The notes beneath the pieces are model-generated. The model made no database searches. It was given only the letters and a program-made list of their open reading frames with translations, and was not told the DNA's origin. The position numbers and the translations under genes are program-made. A DNA stretch of 64,000 bases from Chaetorhynchus papuensis (taxonomy: Eukaryota > Chordata > Aves > Passeriformes > Rhipiduridae). This document shows, in pieces, positions 10,367 through 23,300 of this stretch; position 1 is the first letter of the stretch, and every line of letters begins with the position of its first letter. Location of the stretch: positions 101,551 through 165,550 of the forward strand of contig VWYX01000743.1 in assembly GCA_013396525.1 (NCBI GenBank), given 5' to 3'.

Positions 10367-10720
10367 TCATGTTTCGAATCTAAAATCACACCTTTTGCAA
10401 TACCTTGCACAGCTATTTTCCTGGATACATTTCATAGCATTTTCATAAGCTCCAACATAAAGTCTTTTGAGACGTAGCATTTCTGTACTTGAAGGTATTT
10501 TTCCACTTTCAACATAATATTGAAGTGCACACTTTTTAAAACCACTGATTTTGTACTTCATTATTTCCAGTGTCATTTCCACTTGAAAGGAGGTCACTGC
10601 TTTCAAAGGCATGTCCCTTACTGCTGCCAGAGGTGCTACTGTGCCATGCTGCATAAAAGGAATACTTGTTTCTGGAGGTAGTATGTAATGTATTACAAAA
10701 TTACCATCATGTTCTTTCAA
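10367..10720 (-). other. unassigned protein-like open frame, possible terminal exon or decayed gene
   Basis: An open stretch of 117 codons ending at TGA (10369-10367). The codon at 10720 is TTG, so it is not a normal start; the first ATG in frame is at 10654. Just after it the minus strand reads CCTTTTATGCAG, a good splice acceptor (exon would start at 10648). The product has balanced composition and ends with a cysteine cluster (KCIQENSCARYCKRC). An ATTAAA-type poly(A) signal occurs downstream (10336-10331). I do not recognise the family and saw no partner exons. It could be a terminal exon, a pseudogene remnant or chance. Confidence 0.3.
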
Positions 10721-13700
10721 AATACATTACTGTACACTCTTAAATATCATGTCAAGATCCTGGTTCTATTTTGTCTTTGGAATGGGTCAGACAGTTGCTG
10801 GATAATCAGCAGAAGCTGGTTGGTAGCTGGGTAATGAGCCCAACACAGGTAAAAGGTGTACACAGGTAAAAGATACTACTACAAGGTAGTATCTTCGGTC
10901 AGTACTCAGAGGTTTTTCCAGGTGGTTTCTGAAGTCAATATCTGTTCTGACAGAAAGGGTTCTGGTGTCACTGCTGTTCTGGTCCAGCCTTACCATGTCT
11001 TCTTGGTGTCACCAAAGGACATTGCTGCATAATCTGAAGCAGTTTCTGTAAGACTTCATGTAAGCTACAGGTCAAGGAAGGACAGGTAGGTTTCCTCAGG
11101 GGTCATTGAAGGTCAGTAGCAAACTTGGAAGCAGCTAGCAGGTTTCTCCTAATGTAGTCCAATTTGAGACCCAGTGCTAAAATTTGCTTGGATGTCAGTC
11201 AAGGTCGCAACTGTCACCCAAGGCAGAAAATTCTGTGGGATTCTCCGTAACTGCAATTTTCTCTAGTCAGTCAACTTGATTAAATCACCTACTGTTACAC
11301 ATCTCCTTTTCAGTGTTTTTGCAATAAGAAGCCCTTTGCTTTTCAGTTGTTACCGCGGCTACACCTATATATTTTTAGTATCACAACACATCAAAGGGAT
11401 GTACAGAGCTGGCACAACAATCTTTGGTAGCATGATACGTGCTTCACACAGGATGACCACACTTTGGGATAATGAATCCTAGGATGCAGGTTGACTCAAA
11501 ATGCTCAAAAGCAAATAACACTGCAGGTAGGCAAGGGAATCAGCTATATCACCACTGCTCTTGACGGATTTTTCACCAGTCTGATCAGCCATGAAAATAT
11601 GTTCCTTGTTCAACATTGCAAAGGAGAATTACAGTGAGAAACTACAGAGGTGTTAGGAGGGCTTGGGACCATGGCAGAAGGCATATGTCTACATAAAAAT
11701 TGTGAAAGCCTCCTAACACGGATGTGTCTCATGCTCACTACAAGAAACATTTTGGTCTGTATGAAAATACTCTTTCAAACATTAAGTTGCTGGATTTCTT
11801 TTTCTCATCATCCACTGCTTTGGCACTGTAGAAGTGTTCAAATCCCTTTTGTCAAAACAGAATCTAAGTGTTCCATCATATTTAGTGACCTGAAATTAAT
11901 TGGCAATTAATCCTATGCATTCTGGATCAGTGTCACCAATATAATAGATAAACTGATACTAAATGCTTTCAAAACACTGACAGCCACTTAAAAATTTTTG
12001 TAGACCCATTTATAATCCCCAAGCATTATGATGACATCTATGTATGCTGTCCCACTCTCCCACCTAAATGGATGATTTGGTATGAATGTCACAAGCTCAT
12101 GTCCCCTCTCCTGAGTATCACTGTGTGGGACAGAGTGCTCCAGGTGTACCTTCACCTGCTTCACCCCTGCAGCCCAGACCCACAAGCCACTGAGGAAGCC
12201 CCCTGCAAGGTCCTGTAGGCACATGCCAATGGGGGTTCCCTCCCCTGTGTCTGTCACAGAAATGGGGTGCAAATGCCCAGCAATGCCCTGCAGTGAGGCT
12301 GCTCTGTCTGCCCCAGCACCAGCAGCTGCCTTCCCCACTGCTGCAAATGTTTCTGCTGCTTTTATACTGCTTTTCAGGGGGATTTTGTTTTTCCACCAAA
12401 GTGTCTGTTAATTGCCAGATTACCATTTAACCACCTGATTGTTATCTTAATCTTTAGCTTTAGCATTATCAGTCTTGGACAAACACCCCCGAGACAGTTT
12501 TGGTTGTCCCATTCATATTCACCATTAAGCTGGTGTTCCTATCTGATCCATTCTTGTTATCAGGTTGTTGGAACAAGAAGAGGGGCCTCACAGGCATCCC
12601 AGCAATCACTCTCACACTTTAGGTCTTTGATATCTGAGAGCAGAATTAACCTTAGAAAGATGGGTTTGTAAGTGAAAGGATGAGGATCCACAAGAGCCAT
12701 ATTCTGTCCTGTCTAATTACATATTTATGACTTGCCATGCATTTAAATGTATTTTAATTTATAATGCAGAAGACATTATAAGAGTAAAAACCAAAGCATG
12801 AAACCTTAGAACCAGCACAGGATTACACTTTGGATAAAATACATTGTTGCTTTGATTTCCAGATGAAAAACACTTCCACACATACTTAAGAGTTCTGGTC
12901 ACTCCTCCTATTCAGGTGAGTGACAGAGCATTCTGTATTAAAACCCCAAAAACTGATTGGAGATAGCTTTACTGCTACCCATGCTTTATGGCCAAGTCAG
13001 GTTGTCTGTCTCTGCCACTGATTTCAGTGCTCCTACTTCTAGAACAAAACAAACTGTAACCAGATTTTCCAGTTCAAAGTGTTAGGGGACGACTCCACAA
13101 GTTAGATAATGTCTTTTTGTTGCTCTGATAGTGTTTTGAACACTTTGTAGTTCTTTGGTTAAAATACTTTAAAAGAGTCTTAGTGATGCTGGTGTGTTCT
13201 GTGCCTGAAATGGCACCGCCTGAAGGGTGATCACAGGTTTATGAAGCTGTAAATTTTGAGCTAGTCTATCAAGCTGTTAATCTGGCTTTATTGTCTCACT
13301 GTTAACTCATTTTAATCTCCACAATTCTTTTGTCATTATTGACACCTTTACAGGTGTTGAAGAATCTGATTTTTGATTCCGCCAAAAATATGGTACCCAA
13401 AATTCATGTGTTAGAGGAGCATGCTTATCTCTCTGCTGCTTTTCCATCCATGTATGACAGAGGACTCTTCAGCTGGATTTCATGCAGAACATTTATATGA
13501 ACTCTTAGTTATGTAAACTTCTTTGTTCCTTCTCTTGAGCAAAACAAAATTATTACGGCTGTTCTCCTACAGTTCTAAGGCCAAAGAAATATATGCCACT
13601 ACACTTACCCAGACTAAAAGTGCATATCCAAGTCTTCCTAGATCCACAAGACACATAGCACCTACCCCTAAGCAGAGGCCTTGGCAGTTATTTGTAAGCA

Positions 13701-16700
13701 GAAAATGGCAGCAGTTCTTCAATGAGGGATAGTTGTATATTCAGCTAGACAGCAAGGCAGTGAAGAACTGCCACCTTTGGCATTCCCTGTGGCTCACTTG
13801 CTCTCATAGTTGATCATCCAGCAACCCTGTCTTATCACCTTGCTGCCATCACTATGTGCAACTCCAGTACAAATACTGCATTTGAATTTCCCAGAGCTGC
13901 ATGTGACCCAGGAGCCAGTCCTACAAACACTTGAACTGAGCAGTGAAGAGATATTAAAGTTTCTTAGGTTCATGGTAGTTGCCAAGTCACACAGCCTTTC
14001 CTTATGGGAAAGTAGTTAAAATCCAAATACAGCTCAGCAATTTATTATAATTAGCTGGAAGGAGAGTCTCTCTTTCTGTATGGTAGGTGCAAGCCAAGTT
14101 CATAACCATACACGATGAAGTGTCTGCAGGCAGACTGCATAGATTCAAAGACAATTGAAGGTGACTAAGTTTCTTCAAGCACCCACAGAGCTGGCTAGCA
14201 ATCACATCAAATCCATTTAGCAACCCCTCTGAGCCACATGTAAAGACTTCTGAGCAGTGTGTGGTGTCACTTTAGAAATAAAAATAGGATTTCACGATAC
14301 TTAAATGATTACAGATACTCATTCATCTCGTACAGTTAAAACAAACAGTGACACAATATGCAGGCAAACTTTTGAGTATCAATGAGGGCTGCAGAAATAT
14401 ATTGGTGTTGGAGATGTTTTGTTGTGTCTTTTTTCATTCTCTGCATTTGCTTTTAGTTCCACTGGGATCAGTGGCAAAATTCCCTTTAGATTTGCAGAAG
14501 AGGAGAGCTTTGCCTTGAGGCAGTGCAGGATGCTGACTGCAGCTGTCAATGACAACTTTATCTTAAGACAACAATGTGGGTACAATTCAACACTACCTCA
14601 TAATGTGTACAATTATTTTCACTGGAGAAAGATTTGGTTGCTTTCTGCACCTCATTTAATGGATCCTGCTCTGAAGTGTTGCAAGCCAAGCTTGGTAACA
14701 GACACTTCACATATGTGACATTCTGTCTTGACTTCAATATTTATTTTCTCTCTCCTTATGTTTCAGGCTTGATTATCTTGTTTGGTATGTTCAAATATTA
14801 GAGAGTCTTTCTAAGTGATACTGAAAATATGTGTTGTGATTCATCAAATATTTGTTTTAATTGTTGGTCAGCTGATTAAACTTTGAGTGGTTTATGGTAG
14901 GTTTGGGTCTTACAGAAGCTTCTGTCTACATAACCTAGTATTGCATTTTTATTGGGTGTTTTATTTCTACTTTACTTTCATGTGTTACTGTCACGAGCAT
15001 GATGAAAAAAACAGTGTGTGTTAGGATACGGAGGTTTTAAAAACTGGCGGTGGTGTCAGAATTATTGTCCTTAATGACTTTGCATGCACACTCATTCCCA
15101 GCATAACATTCACCCAGTCTTGACTTTCTTCTCATTGGGAAGATTGCTGTTGGTCCTGGAGAGCTGGGAGAAGAGCGTTGGATTTTTTCCTTTTCTGGTG
15201 CTTGCAGTTACTGGTCTTGAGTGTCAATGGCCAAATCCCCAAGCACCTCTGTGCGCTTCTTTGGGTTCATTTTCAAGGAATTTCCCCTTTTTCCTATTTT
15301 GTAAACCTGCTTTTCTTCATCTAAATATATGTAGAAACACATGTGATCTGCCTGTAAATTGAGGGGTTTGCCTTATGGTGTGGCACGTGTCTTTCTTCGT
15401 TGCAGGATTTAGTCATGCCACTTCTGTTTAATCCAGAGTGTTTCTATGTTTTACAACAGGCCCATACAGGTTCTAGCTAGCAAATAGTAGACCTGTGCTT
15501 GAGAATTCAGAAGCTTAGTTTTGGACATTCACCCCTTATATCTATGGTTATCTCCTGCCTGTTGATGTTAACAATCTAAGGTATTGTCCATGACAGTTAA
15601 AAATATCAACATTTAAAAGGTCTAAAGAACACAAATAATTCTATGGTCTGCGTTCAGTTTTTCTTGTTTTGAACTGAGAATCTTATCCTTTCTTTCTTGT
15701 CCATTTTTCTGGTAACATGCCATTAGTTTTCCGCTTGGATTATTAAATTCTTACCAGGCATTTTAAAGCTACTCTGCCATGTGTCCTGTTGAAAGGGGAT
15801 TGATGTGGCCTTGTGTCATTGCCTCATTACAAAAAGCACTTGTACTTTTAGATGATGCTGAAAACAATCAACAGACTAAGCTCTGATTTTTTTTTTTTTA
15901 AAGACTGGTTATAGCAGTGAGTACCATATCAAGTATAACAGCTGTTTATATTTAGGAAATATAAGAAAATACTCAGATAGAAACAACAAAGAATATATAG
16001 TGTTGCTTCCTCTTCAAAAACAAAGAGAAACACACCTCAGAACTAGGGTGTCTATTCTCTCCATTTGGCAGAATTGTGAAACTTCCAGAGGGAGTTTTGC
16101 CTGAGAGAGTAGCTGGGATTAATAGCTAAAAATAGTAATGCATCCAGGGAGCAATAAAATTGGTGGGCTAGAAATATGGCACTAAGAGCACTTAGCGACA
16201 TGAATTTGTCATTTCTGCAACACTTAACTCCACAGGAATTTGTCCCATACATCTCTTAAATCTTCAAGCAAAGTGTAAGATCTGTACACTTTCACTGATG
16301 AGGTTAGTAATTGCTTTTTTTCCAAAATGCAGGACAAAGTAGCTGGCATCCTGGGCAGAAACGGGTAAGAGAAATATGAAATATTAGAACTAAAGCTCAG
16401 GTACTGAAGAATAAGCTCTTTCCAGAGAAGTAGTGAGGGAAAACGAAGTAATTTTTATTCTGATAATATTAAAACCTAAAAATACCAAAGGAAGCATTGA
16501 ATTTGTTGAAGGAAAAAGGCAACACATTTTCGCCATTACAGGTTCTTTTTTTTTTTTTTTCAGGATTTATTAATGGCAGAGAAAGTAAATTCGAATATTG
16601 GAAGCAAGGATTAAATTTTCAATTTTTTATTCAAAATCAGCATATAAGATTAGAAATTTTGCTTAAAAAATAATTTAGAAATCTTGAAAGTTGTTTTGCT

Positions 16701-16971
16701 GTTCTCAGACAGGTATAAGGAATCTATCAGTCATCATGGCTATTGTAGCAGAAGAATGGCCCTATGTTTATTGTCTTGTTATAATAATGCACTTTACAAG
16801 AAACTTAACACACTGCAGTGCTGGATCTGCAACCCTCACGCTATTCTAATACTTGTGAAAGATATCTTTTCATATGTTTTACTGTGTTCTGTCAGGAAAC
16901 GTAACAAAAGTGGCAAGGAACAAGCTCATCTCTTACTGAAATAAATATCTGAGGTCAACCTTTACAAATAA
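10721..16971. other. intergenic, no gene seen
   Basis: Unique AT-rich sequence. It contains a perfect hairpin at 10870-10895, a slightly GC-richer patch at about 12100-12390, and T runs at 15887-15899 and 16546-16560. I saw no convincing exon, RNA gene or transposon. Confidence 0.55.
10870..10895. repeat. perfect 10-bp inverted repeat, 6-nt loop
   Basis: Arms AAGATACTAC and GTAGTATCTT are separated by TACAAG. Just upstream, ACACAGGTAAAAG occurs twice about 18 bp apart (from 10843 and 10860). Too short for a microRNA precursor; function unknown. Confidence 0.9.
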
Positions 16972-17350
16972 CATGCCTGTCACTGAAGAGTTCAAAGCAG
17001 CGGTGCTTCTAAGAGGAAGTAAGGGAGGTGAGTAAGCGACAGCTCTTTAGGACAGTTTGTGTTGGGGTTGCATAGCAAGGGTTTGGTGCCATGGGGGCTG
17101 CAGGGGTGGTGGTTGTGAGAAGATTCCTCTGCAGCCCATCATGAAGACCATGGTGAGGCAGCTGCCTGCAGCCTGTGGAGGTCCGTGGAGCAGAGATCCA
17201 CCTGCAGCCCATGGAGACCTCCAGGCCTGGAGCAGGGGGGTGTCCAAAGAAGACTGTGACACAGTGGGGACCCCATGCTGGAGCAGGCTCCTGGCAGGAC
17301 TTGCGGCAGGCACTTGGTGTCCAGCCAGGGTCAACCCACCACACAGTTGC
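16972..17350 (+). mobile_element. avian dispersed repeat fragment, probably ERV-related
   Basis: A GC-richer block in AT-rich surroundings with phrases I associate with a common bird interspersed repeat: TTTGTGTTGGGGTTGCAT, GGTTGTGAGAAGATTCC, CTGCAGCCCATGGAG, CCATGCTGGAGCAGG and GTCAACCCACCACA. The repeated CTGCAGCCCATxxAG motif gives an internal near-repeat structure. Three shadow open frames overlap here and none is a gene. Class assignment (LTR-derived) is from memory and uncertain; the boundaries are approximate. Confidence 0.5.
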
Positions 17351-20300
17351 TAGCTGACATTCAAGGTCTTGTTTCAAATTTTATTTTTTCAAGATTTTCA
17401 ATTTGAATGCACTCTCTTTTGTGCCACAGTGCAGCTGAAGAAACAGGAAACGATGTGTTGTGACCTGTTGGTTGCAGTGTGCTTTTCACCTAAGGAAGGA
17501 AAAAATACCATCTTTTTGGATTCTTTTTTTTTTTTGCTAGCAAGCCCCAGAGCACTTTCATCTCTTCTTGCTGCTAAAAAAGAGACACATTTTAATTTTA
17601 GTGGCTTTTTTGAATTCAAGGAAGTGAAAACACTCACTGGTCAAATATATATTCAGTAACTTTGCCACTGTCAGTTGTTTAAATCTGTCCTTGTAATTAC
17701 TGTTCAGATGACATGGGAGCTTATACACAGCAGAAGATATGACTTCAGAGAGCTGGCACCTCTGCCACAGAAGTTCATATGTGAGCCAGAGACTTGGCAT
17801 GCACTGATGTCATTATATGAAGTGAACTTGCATCTTAGCGGCTCCCATGTGCTTGAAATTTCTAAGTCAAGAAGGTCATTTAGAAGACACACAGTGGTTT
17901 CATTTGATAGCCCCTTTACAGAAGGATCACCGTAATTTGATGAGCAGAGATTTCCAGTTTCTGGTGGAGGAGGTGGAGAAATGCTGATCTTCAGGGCTTT
18001 CAGCCGTCAGTCTTCCATTTGCTCTCATCTACTCCTTTGGTCCTGTCTGGGGAGTCATTTTCATGACATGGCCTAGCATGTGACAAAGCATGATTTTCCA
18101 ATGTCTAGATGTCAAACATCAGCACCCATGGCCACTAGAGGAATCCCGCTGACAACCTAAAAATATATGACTGTGACCAAGTTGCATGCTTTCACTCTGA
18201 GATATTTCAAACATGTTTAGACATGTTTATTGCTAAACCTTTTCTAAAGATAAAAGTTCAGTTTCCAGAGCGTCTTTTGGAATGTATATCCAAAATAAAG
18301 ATCAAGAAACCCCCCACTATATTACCTAGCTTCCACTTATCTGAGAGGGAATAGAAAAACAGTTATTTTAGTGTGTTCAAAAGATCCAAGAACTTCTGTG
18401 ACACAATACCATTAAGAACATTGTTGAGTAAAGTGAAGTAGGTCCTTCTTGGCCTGTTTTCCAGTGTGTTACAGCTAAAATCTGTCAAGATGTCTTTGGG
18501 GATGACATGAACACACACAAGTTCATTGACTGCTACTTGCAAGATCAAATGTAAATTTTTGTCCTGAATGTGGCTTCATTACCCAGTGACAATTCACACA
18601 CTGAGTTGAGGTGTCTCTATTTTTTTATCCTAGTGTGCTCAAAGGAGGGAGATGGGTGGTAGCACACAAAAGGCTGGCTCTCTCATCATCTAAACTTTAC
18701 ACTATTTATACATTTTAACAAACAAAGGAATCAGCATTCATTGTTTACAGTTTCCATAGCTTTTTCATCAATTAGTACTCAACCCCCTATTTGCTCATTA
18801 TATCTCTCACTTCTCACGCTAATTAGTCTGCAGGCCCAATTCGTCCCTCCGTTTGAGTCCACGGTTAATTTCGAGTCAATGAGTTAGTGGTCAGGATCTC
18901 CCACTGCTGGAATTACCTTTCCCCAAGTTACTGATCAGTCCTGACTTCACTCTGGTGGCTTTCATTCATCCTGGAATTGTCTTCACTTTTTCTTGAAGTA
19001 AAATGTTAGCCAAGAATACAAATTCGCTGTGCAATTGCTTAATCATAACTGTCCAGCTACAGCTACTGATAAATAACTAAAAAAAAAATTAAAGTTCAAG
19101 GTTTGATTCAAATCTTGAGGGTCTCAAATCTTAAAGGGCTTGATATCAAATGAGTTTTATGTGCTATAGTTCTGAAGATCACTCTGACAAACCTTGCTCC
19201 GTAGGTTCTAACCAGTGGGCAGTTTTCCAGGTATTTTCATGTAAAGCATGAGTCCAGTCTTGATAAGCATATCTGAGAAAACTTAACTTGTACAAAGAGG
19301 ACACATGTAAAAGCCAGTTAAGTTATTCTGCTGATAGAAAATAATAATATATATATAGTGTAAAATTGTATGCAATGCTAAAGGTGCAGAGCACAAATGA
19401 AGAAGCCACACCACGCTGTTTTCTGCATTTGGTAATTGTTGAGCTTTCTCAAAGACTGTGGAGGAGATCAGCCACATGACGCATGATGTCACCCTGCAGA
19501 GACTAATTACGGTCATGTCTGGTTTCAGTCAAGAGCTGGTAATGAGCCACTTTCATTTTCCCATTCAAATATTTCTGTTGAGCATTCTGTCAGTGTGCAA
19601 ACTATTTTATATATTTTGCTTAACAGGTGAAGACACTTCGCTCTGAAAAAGCATCACCCTTATTCACCCAGATGGGAGGAAGAAGTTGGATGTGATGTAA
19701 GTTGCATAGGCAGATGGAGTGGAGGTCTTGTGGTCTAATCACAGGACATTTCCATGCCCAAAGAAGCTAATAAAGCTGCTAATGGGCAGAAAACTCTTCC
19801 ATCAGGAGATTTTCTGTAATGCCTGCAGCCCGAAACATAAAGAATCTGAGGATGATTATGATGCAAGTGTGTTCAGTACCCGCTCTAACAACCTCCTGCC
19901 CCAGCTCCACTTGCTTACTTTATTAAGAACATTTGTAATGGTGCTATTAGAAGTTATGATGCTACTTTGCCTTTCACTGAAAGCTGGCTTGTTTGAAGGA
20001 TGTTTTTCAATGAGCTATAAACAAAGACGAGCATTTTGTGTATGGGGGAATGGTGTGGTCAATCTGTAAACTGAAAAAATGAACCATCTTAGCAATGTAT
20101 ATAAGCCCCAGAAAATGCAGTAGGTAATAGAGCAGGTGTGGTATCCGAGACCTGATATGCCTGGGATCAGAAAAAGAAGTACCTGGGAAGGTTTCTGTTG
20201 CCTACCCTGGCATGCGGTCAGATGTGAAGGACATACATGAATCCTCAGGGATTTAAATGATGTAGTGTTATTGACAGGGGTTTCCCTTGCATGTTACATT

Positions 20301-23300
20301 ACACAGGATTGTCCAAAAGAGCAGAGGAGGCTTTAACAAGACAGTAGGCAGGAATCCTAATCAGTCCTTATCTCTCACTGAGACCAAGGACCAGACAAAA
20401 TGTCAAGTGTCTCTCAAAGTCATAAGTTTTAGATCCACAAACACTTATCAAGTCTCACAGAAATTATGATCAATGCATAATCAGAGATGGTAAGTGTATT
20501 CTTAATGGAACATATACTAATATGTCATTTTAGGAATTGAAAATTCACTGCACTATCAGGCCTTTAGTCTAAACAAGGAAGAAGTAATCAGCTTATAAAG
20601 TCAATCTCTCTTTTGCCTGCCATTGCCTAACTGGTTCTAATCTCCACAGAAACCTTATTTTGGGATTTTTTATAACATCATTTTATTTTAGCCTACCAAG
20701 TCACAGGTGTACTTTTAATTGAACCTTGAGTGCATTATTAAGTATTTTAAGATATTGTCAACTTCCTAATACCTAGTGGAGTATAATTTTAATTTTTAGA
20801 TTTTTAAAACGAAAATGACAAAAGCCATCAACTGTATGCAGTGTTAGAGGCATGCTTGAGCAATTTTTCAGGTAAACAAACAAAAATGGCAAGCCCAACA
20901 TTCAGGCAGACAGGGCTTTCAGTTACAGCACCAGCCCACAAATGTAATAACAATGGCATCTGATGCAGACTAGCTGGATGATATCCTGGTGTCATGTTGA
21001 AGAAGATGTGGCATCTGACAAAAGAATATGCAAGTCAAATGCTTAGGGCTTATGGGTAGCACTGCTGATTGAACACAAGGCTCCTGTAAGCAGTCACTAC
21101 TATTTCTGTTTGAAGTTTATGAACAGAAGTCAAAAGAAAAATGTCTTTAGACAAATCACAGTGGAATGGGAAGAGAAGGTGAAATTCTAATTTTTGAAGG
21201 ACAGTGAGCTGCACACATTTCCTAATACGCCAAAGAATGTGATTTTGCAAAATAAGAGCTGATTAAAAATAGAGTATATGTTGATAGCAGCGGGAGATTC
21301 CATACTAGATATATAAGAAGTGACACCTTGAAAATGGCAGACAAAAAATTAATTGCTAGTGTTTTCAGTGAGTACATTTTACTAGCAAGTATTTGAGAGA
21401 TGACCAAACTGCAAAACATTAACTTTCATGCATGGGATCAGTGCCTCAGCTGGGTCTGATGGACTGCCATGGAACTTGGCCACTTACACCAGAGAAGGAC
21501 ATGTCCTGCAACCAACATTTCAGCAGTCAGATTACACCAAAAAATTTTGTGTTTGGTTACTGCAGCGGTAATAGCATGAGCCTTGGTTGGCTTTCCACTT
21601 TCTGGTCATTAAAATGCTTGCACTGCTATATGAATTACCCCTACTTAACAATTTTCACTGAGTAAGAGGCACATGTCCTGATAGGATTCAGGCACACTAC
21701 CCTCACAGCAATGATGAGTTAAATTTTATTTGAGTACCCTAGCATGCAGAAAAGATAATTGTTCATATTCTTACTTTGTGATCATTACAGCAAAAAAGAG
21801 CATAATCTTGCAACTAAATATGTGTTTACATGTAGGGAATTAGAGATCATTATGATTGGAGTTTTTAGCAGACTGACAAAGCAGGCCAATTTTAAACTCA
21901 AAAGCCTTTATTAAATATATTTATTAACAACTCATTTTGTGCTAATGGTTAATACTTAAACAATATTAATCATCTTCACTCTGTATGCCAAACTATTTGT
22001 TCTTAGCATAGATATCTCAAGTCACCGCTGTGTCTGTGGTGCCGTGACATTGATGCCATGAAGTCTGATGGCTAAGTCCTTGGTGGTCTTGGTTATGAGG
22101 TGGAGGCAATAAGGCTAGGTAGCTCTTTCATAAGGGAAGTCTGGTCATAATGTGGGCCTGTCTTCTTCTTTCTCTGTCCTTTCTCTTGCTGGCTGATGTT
22201 AATATGCTCTTTGCCTGCCTCCTGAAAGAGGGATCTCATCTACTTCTCTTACTGTTTACCTTGGTTCTGGTCAGTCATTCTTCATTTGTATGCATCAAGA
22301 TGCCCTGCTCCCTGCAACCTTTTGTATCTATCTTTTTTGTATCTATCTCTTTTGTATTTATCAATTTTTTCTTGATTGGATGCTTCCTGTGTGTTGCTGT
22401 GTGCGTACTTGTTTCCCCTGCTGGTGGTCACATTACTCAGATACATACATAAAATGTATATGTTCTGTGTATGTCTGGGCTATCACAATGGCACAAAATA
22501 CTTATGAGTTTCTATTGGTTACACTTTCAATTACATTTATATTGGATTCAAGGCAATTTAATGTTAGTTATACCTTAAATAGTGTACACTCATTTCTAGT
22601 TGTCACAAACCTCTGCTTTAGCTACAACGAGCTTAATCTTTCTCTGTAGTTATAATACAACATGCCCATTGATTTTGTCATAAGGAAAGCTGCTTTGACT
22701 TCATGCTTGTCAGTCCATACAGGAGAAAAGAGGCTTTAAAAGCAATGCTCTTGAAAAGGTACTCTGGAACTGAGGGGTGGTCCTTGCCTGCCTTGAGGAC
22801 AGATCCTGGTTTTGTTCATATTGAGATTTGTTAAAGCAAAGTGGGGAGGCCAGCTAAAAATATGGCATAGTTCTCATGTGTTCATACCTTGGTTTGACTG
22901 AAATATCTAAGGAAAACAGACATCTGAAAGAGGATGTAAAAGCTGCACACACGTGCAAATCAGCGCCACATATGTCTCATCCAAGATCTGATCAATAATC
23001 CCCCAAACAGTTAAGAGAGTGAAAAGACGAAATTTTTTATTTTTCAAAATGTATTAGATTTAATGCAATTCAGTCATCCTTGGATATTGTTTTAAAAATA
23101 CTATTTTATGTGGACAAAATTCCTTCTGACATCACACTGTCATTATGTAGCTGCATTAGTTGTGTGCCTAATTCAGGCAAGATCTGGATGCATGGATTAT
23201 TTATTTCTGTGTATTTATACCAAAGGCATGGCACTGAATACCAGTGCTATTCAGTACCATTCTTATACTCCACCTTCTTTTTAATGCAGACCCCTCTACA

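Noticed and set aside
11988..12426. Two overlapping minus frames of 102-116 codons
   Set aside because: A local GC-richer patch gives open frames in several phases; no recognised protein.
17009..17377. Overlapping 95-122 codon frames
   Set aside because: They are inside a dispersed avian repeat fragment.
22150..22452. 100-codon hydrophobic open frame that looks like membrane segments
   Set aside because: T-rich low-complexity DNA naturally encodes Leu, Phe and Val runs; no signal of a real gene.
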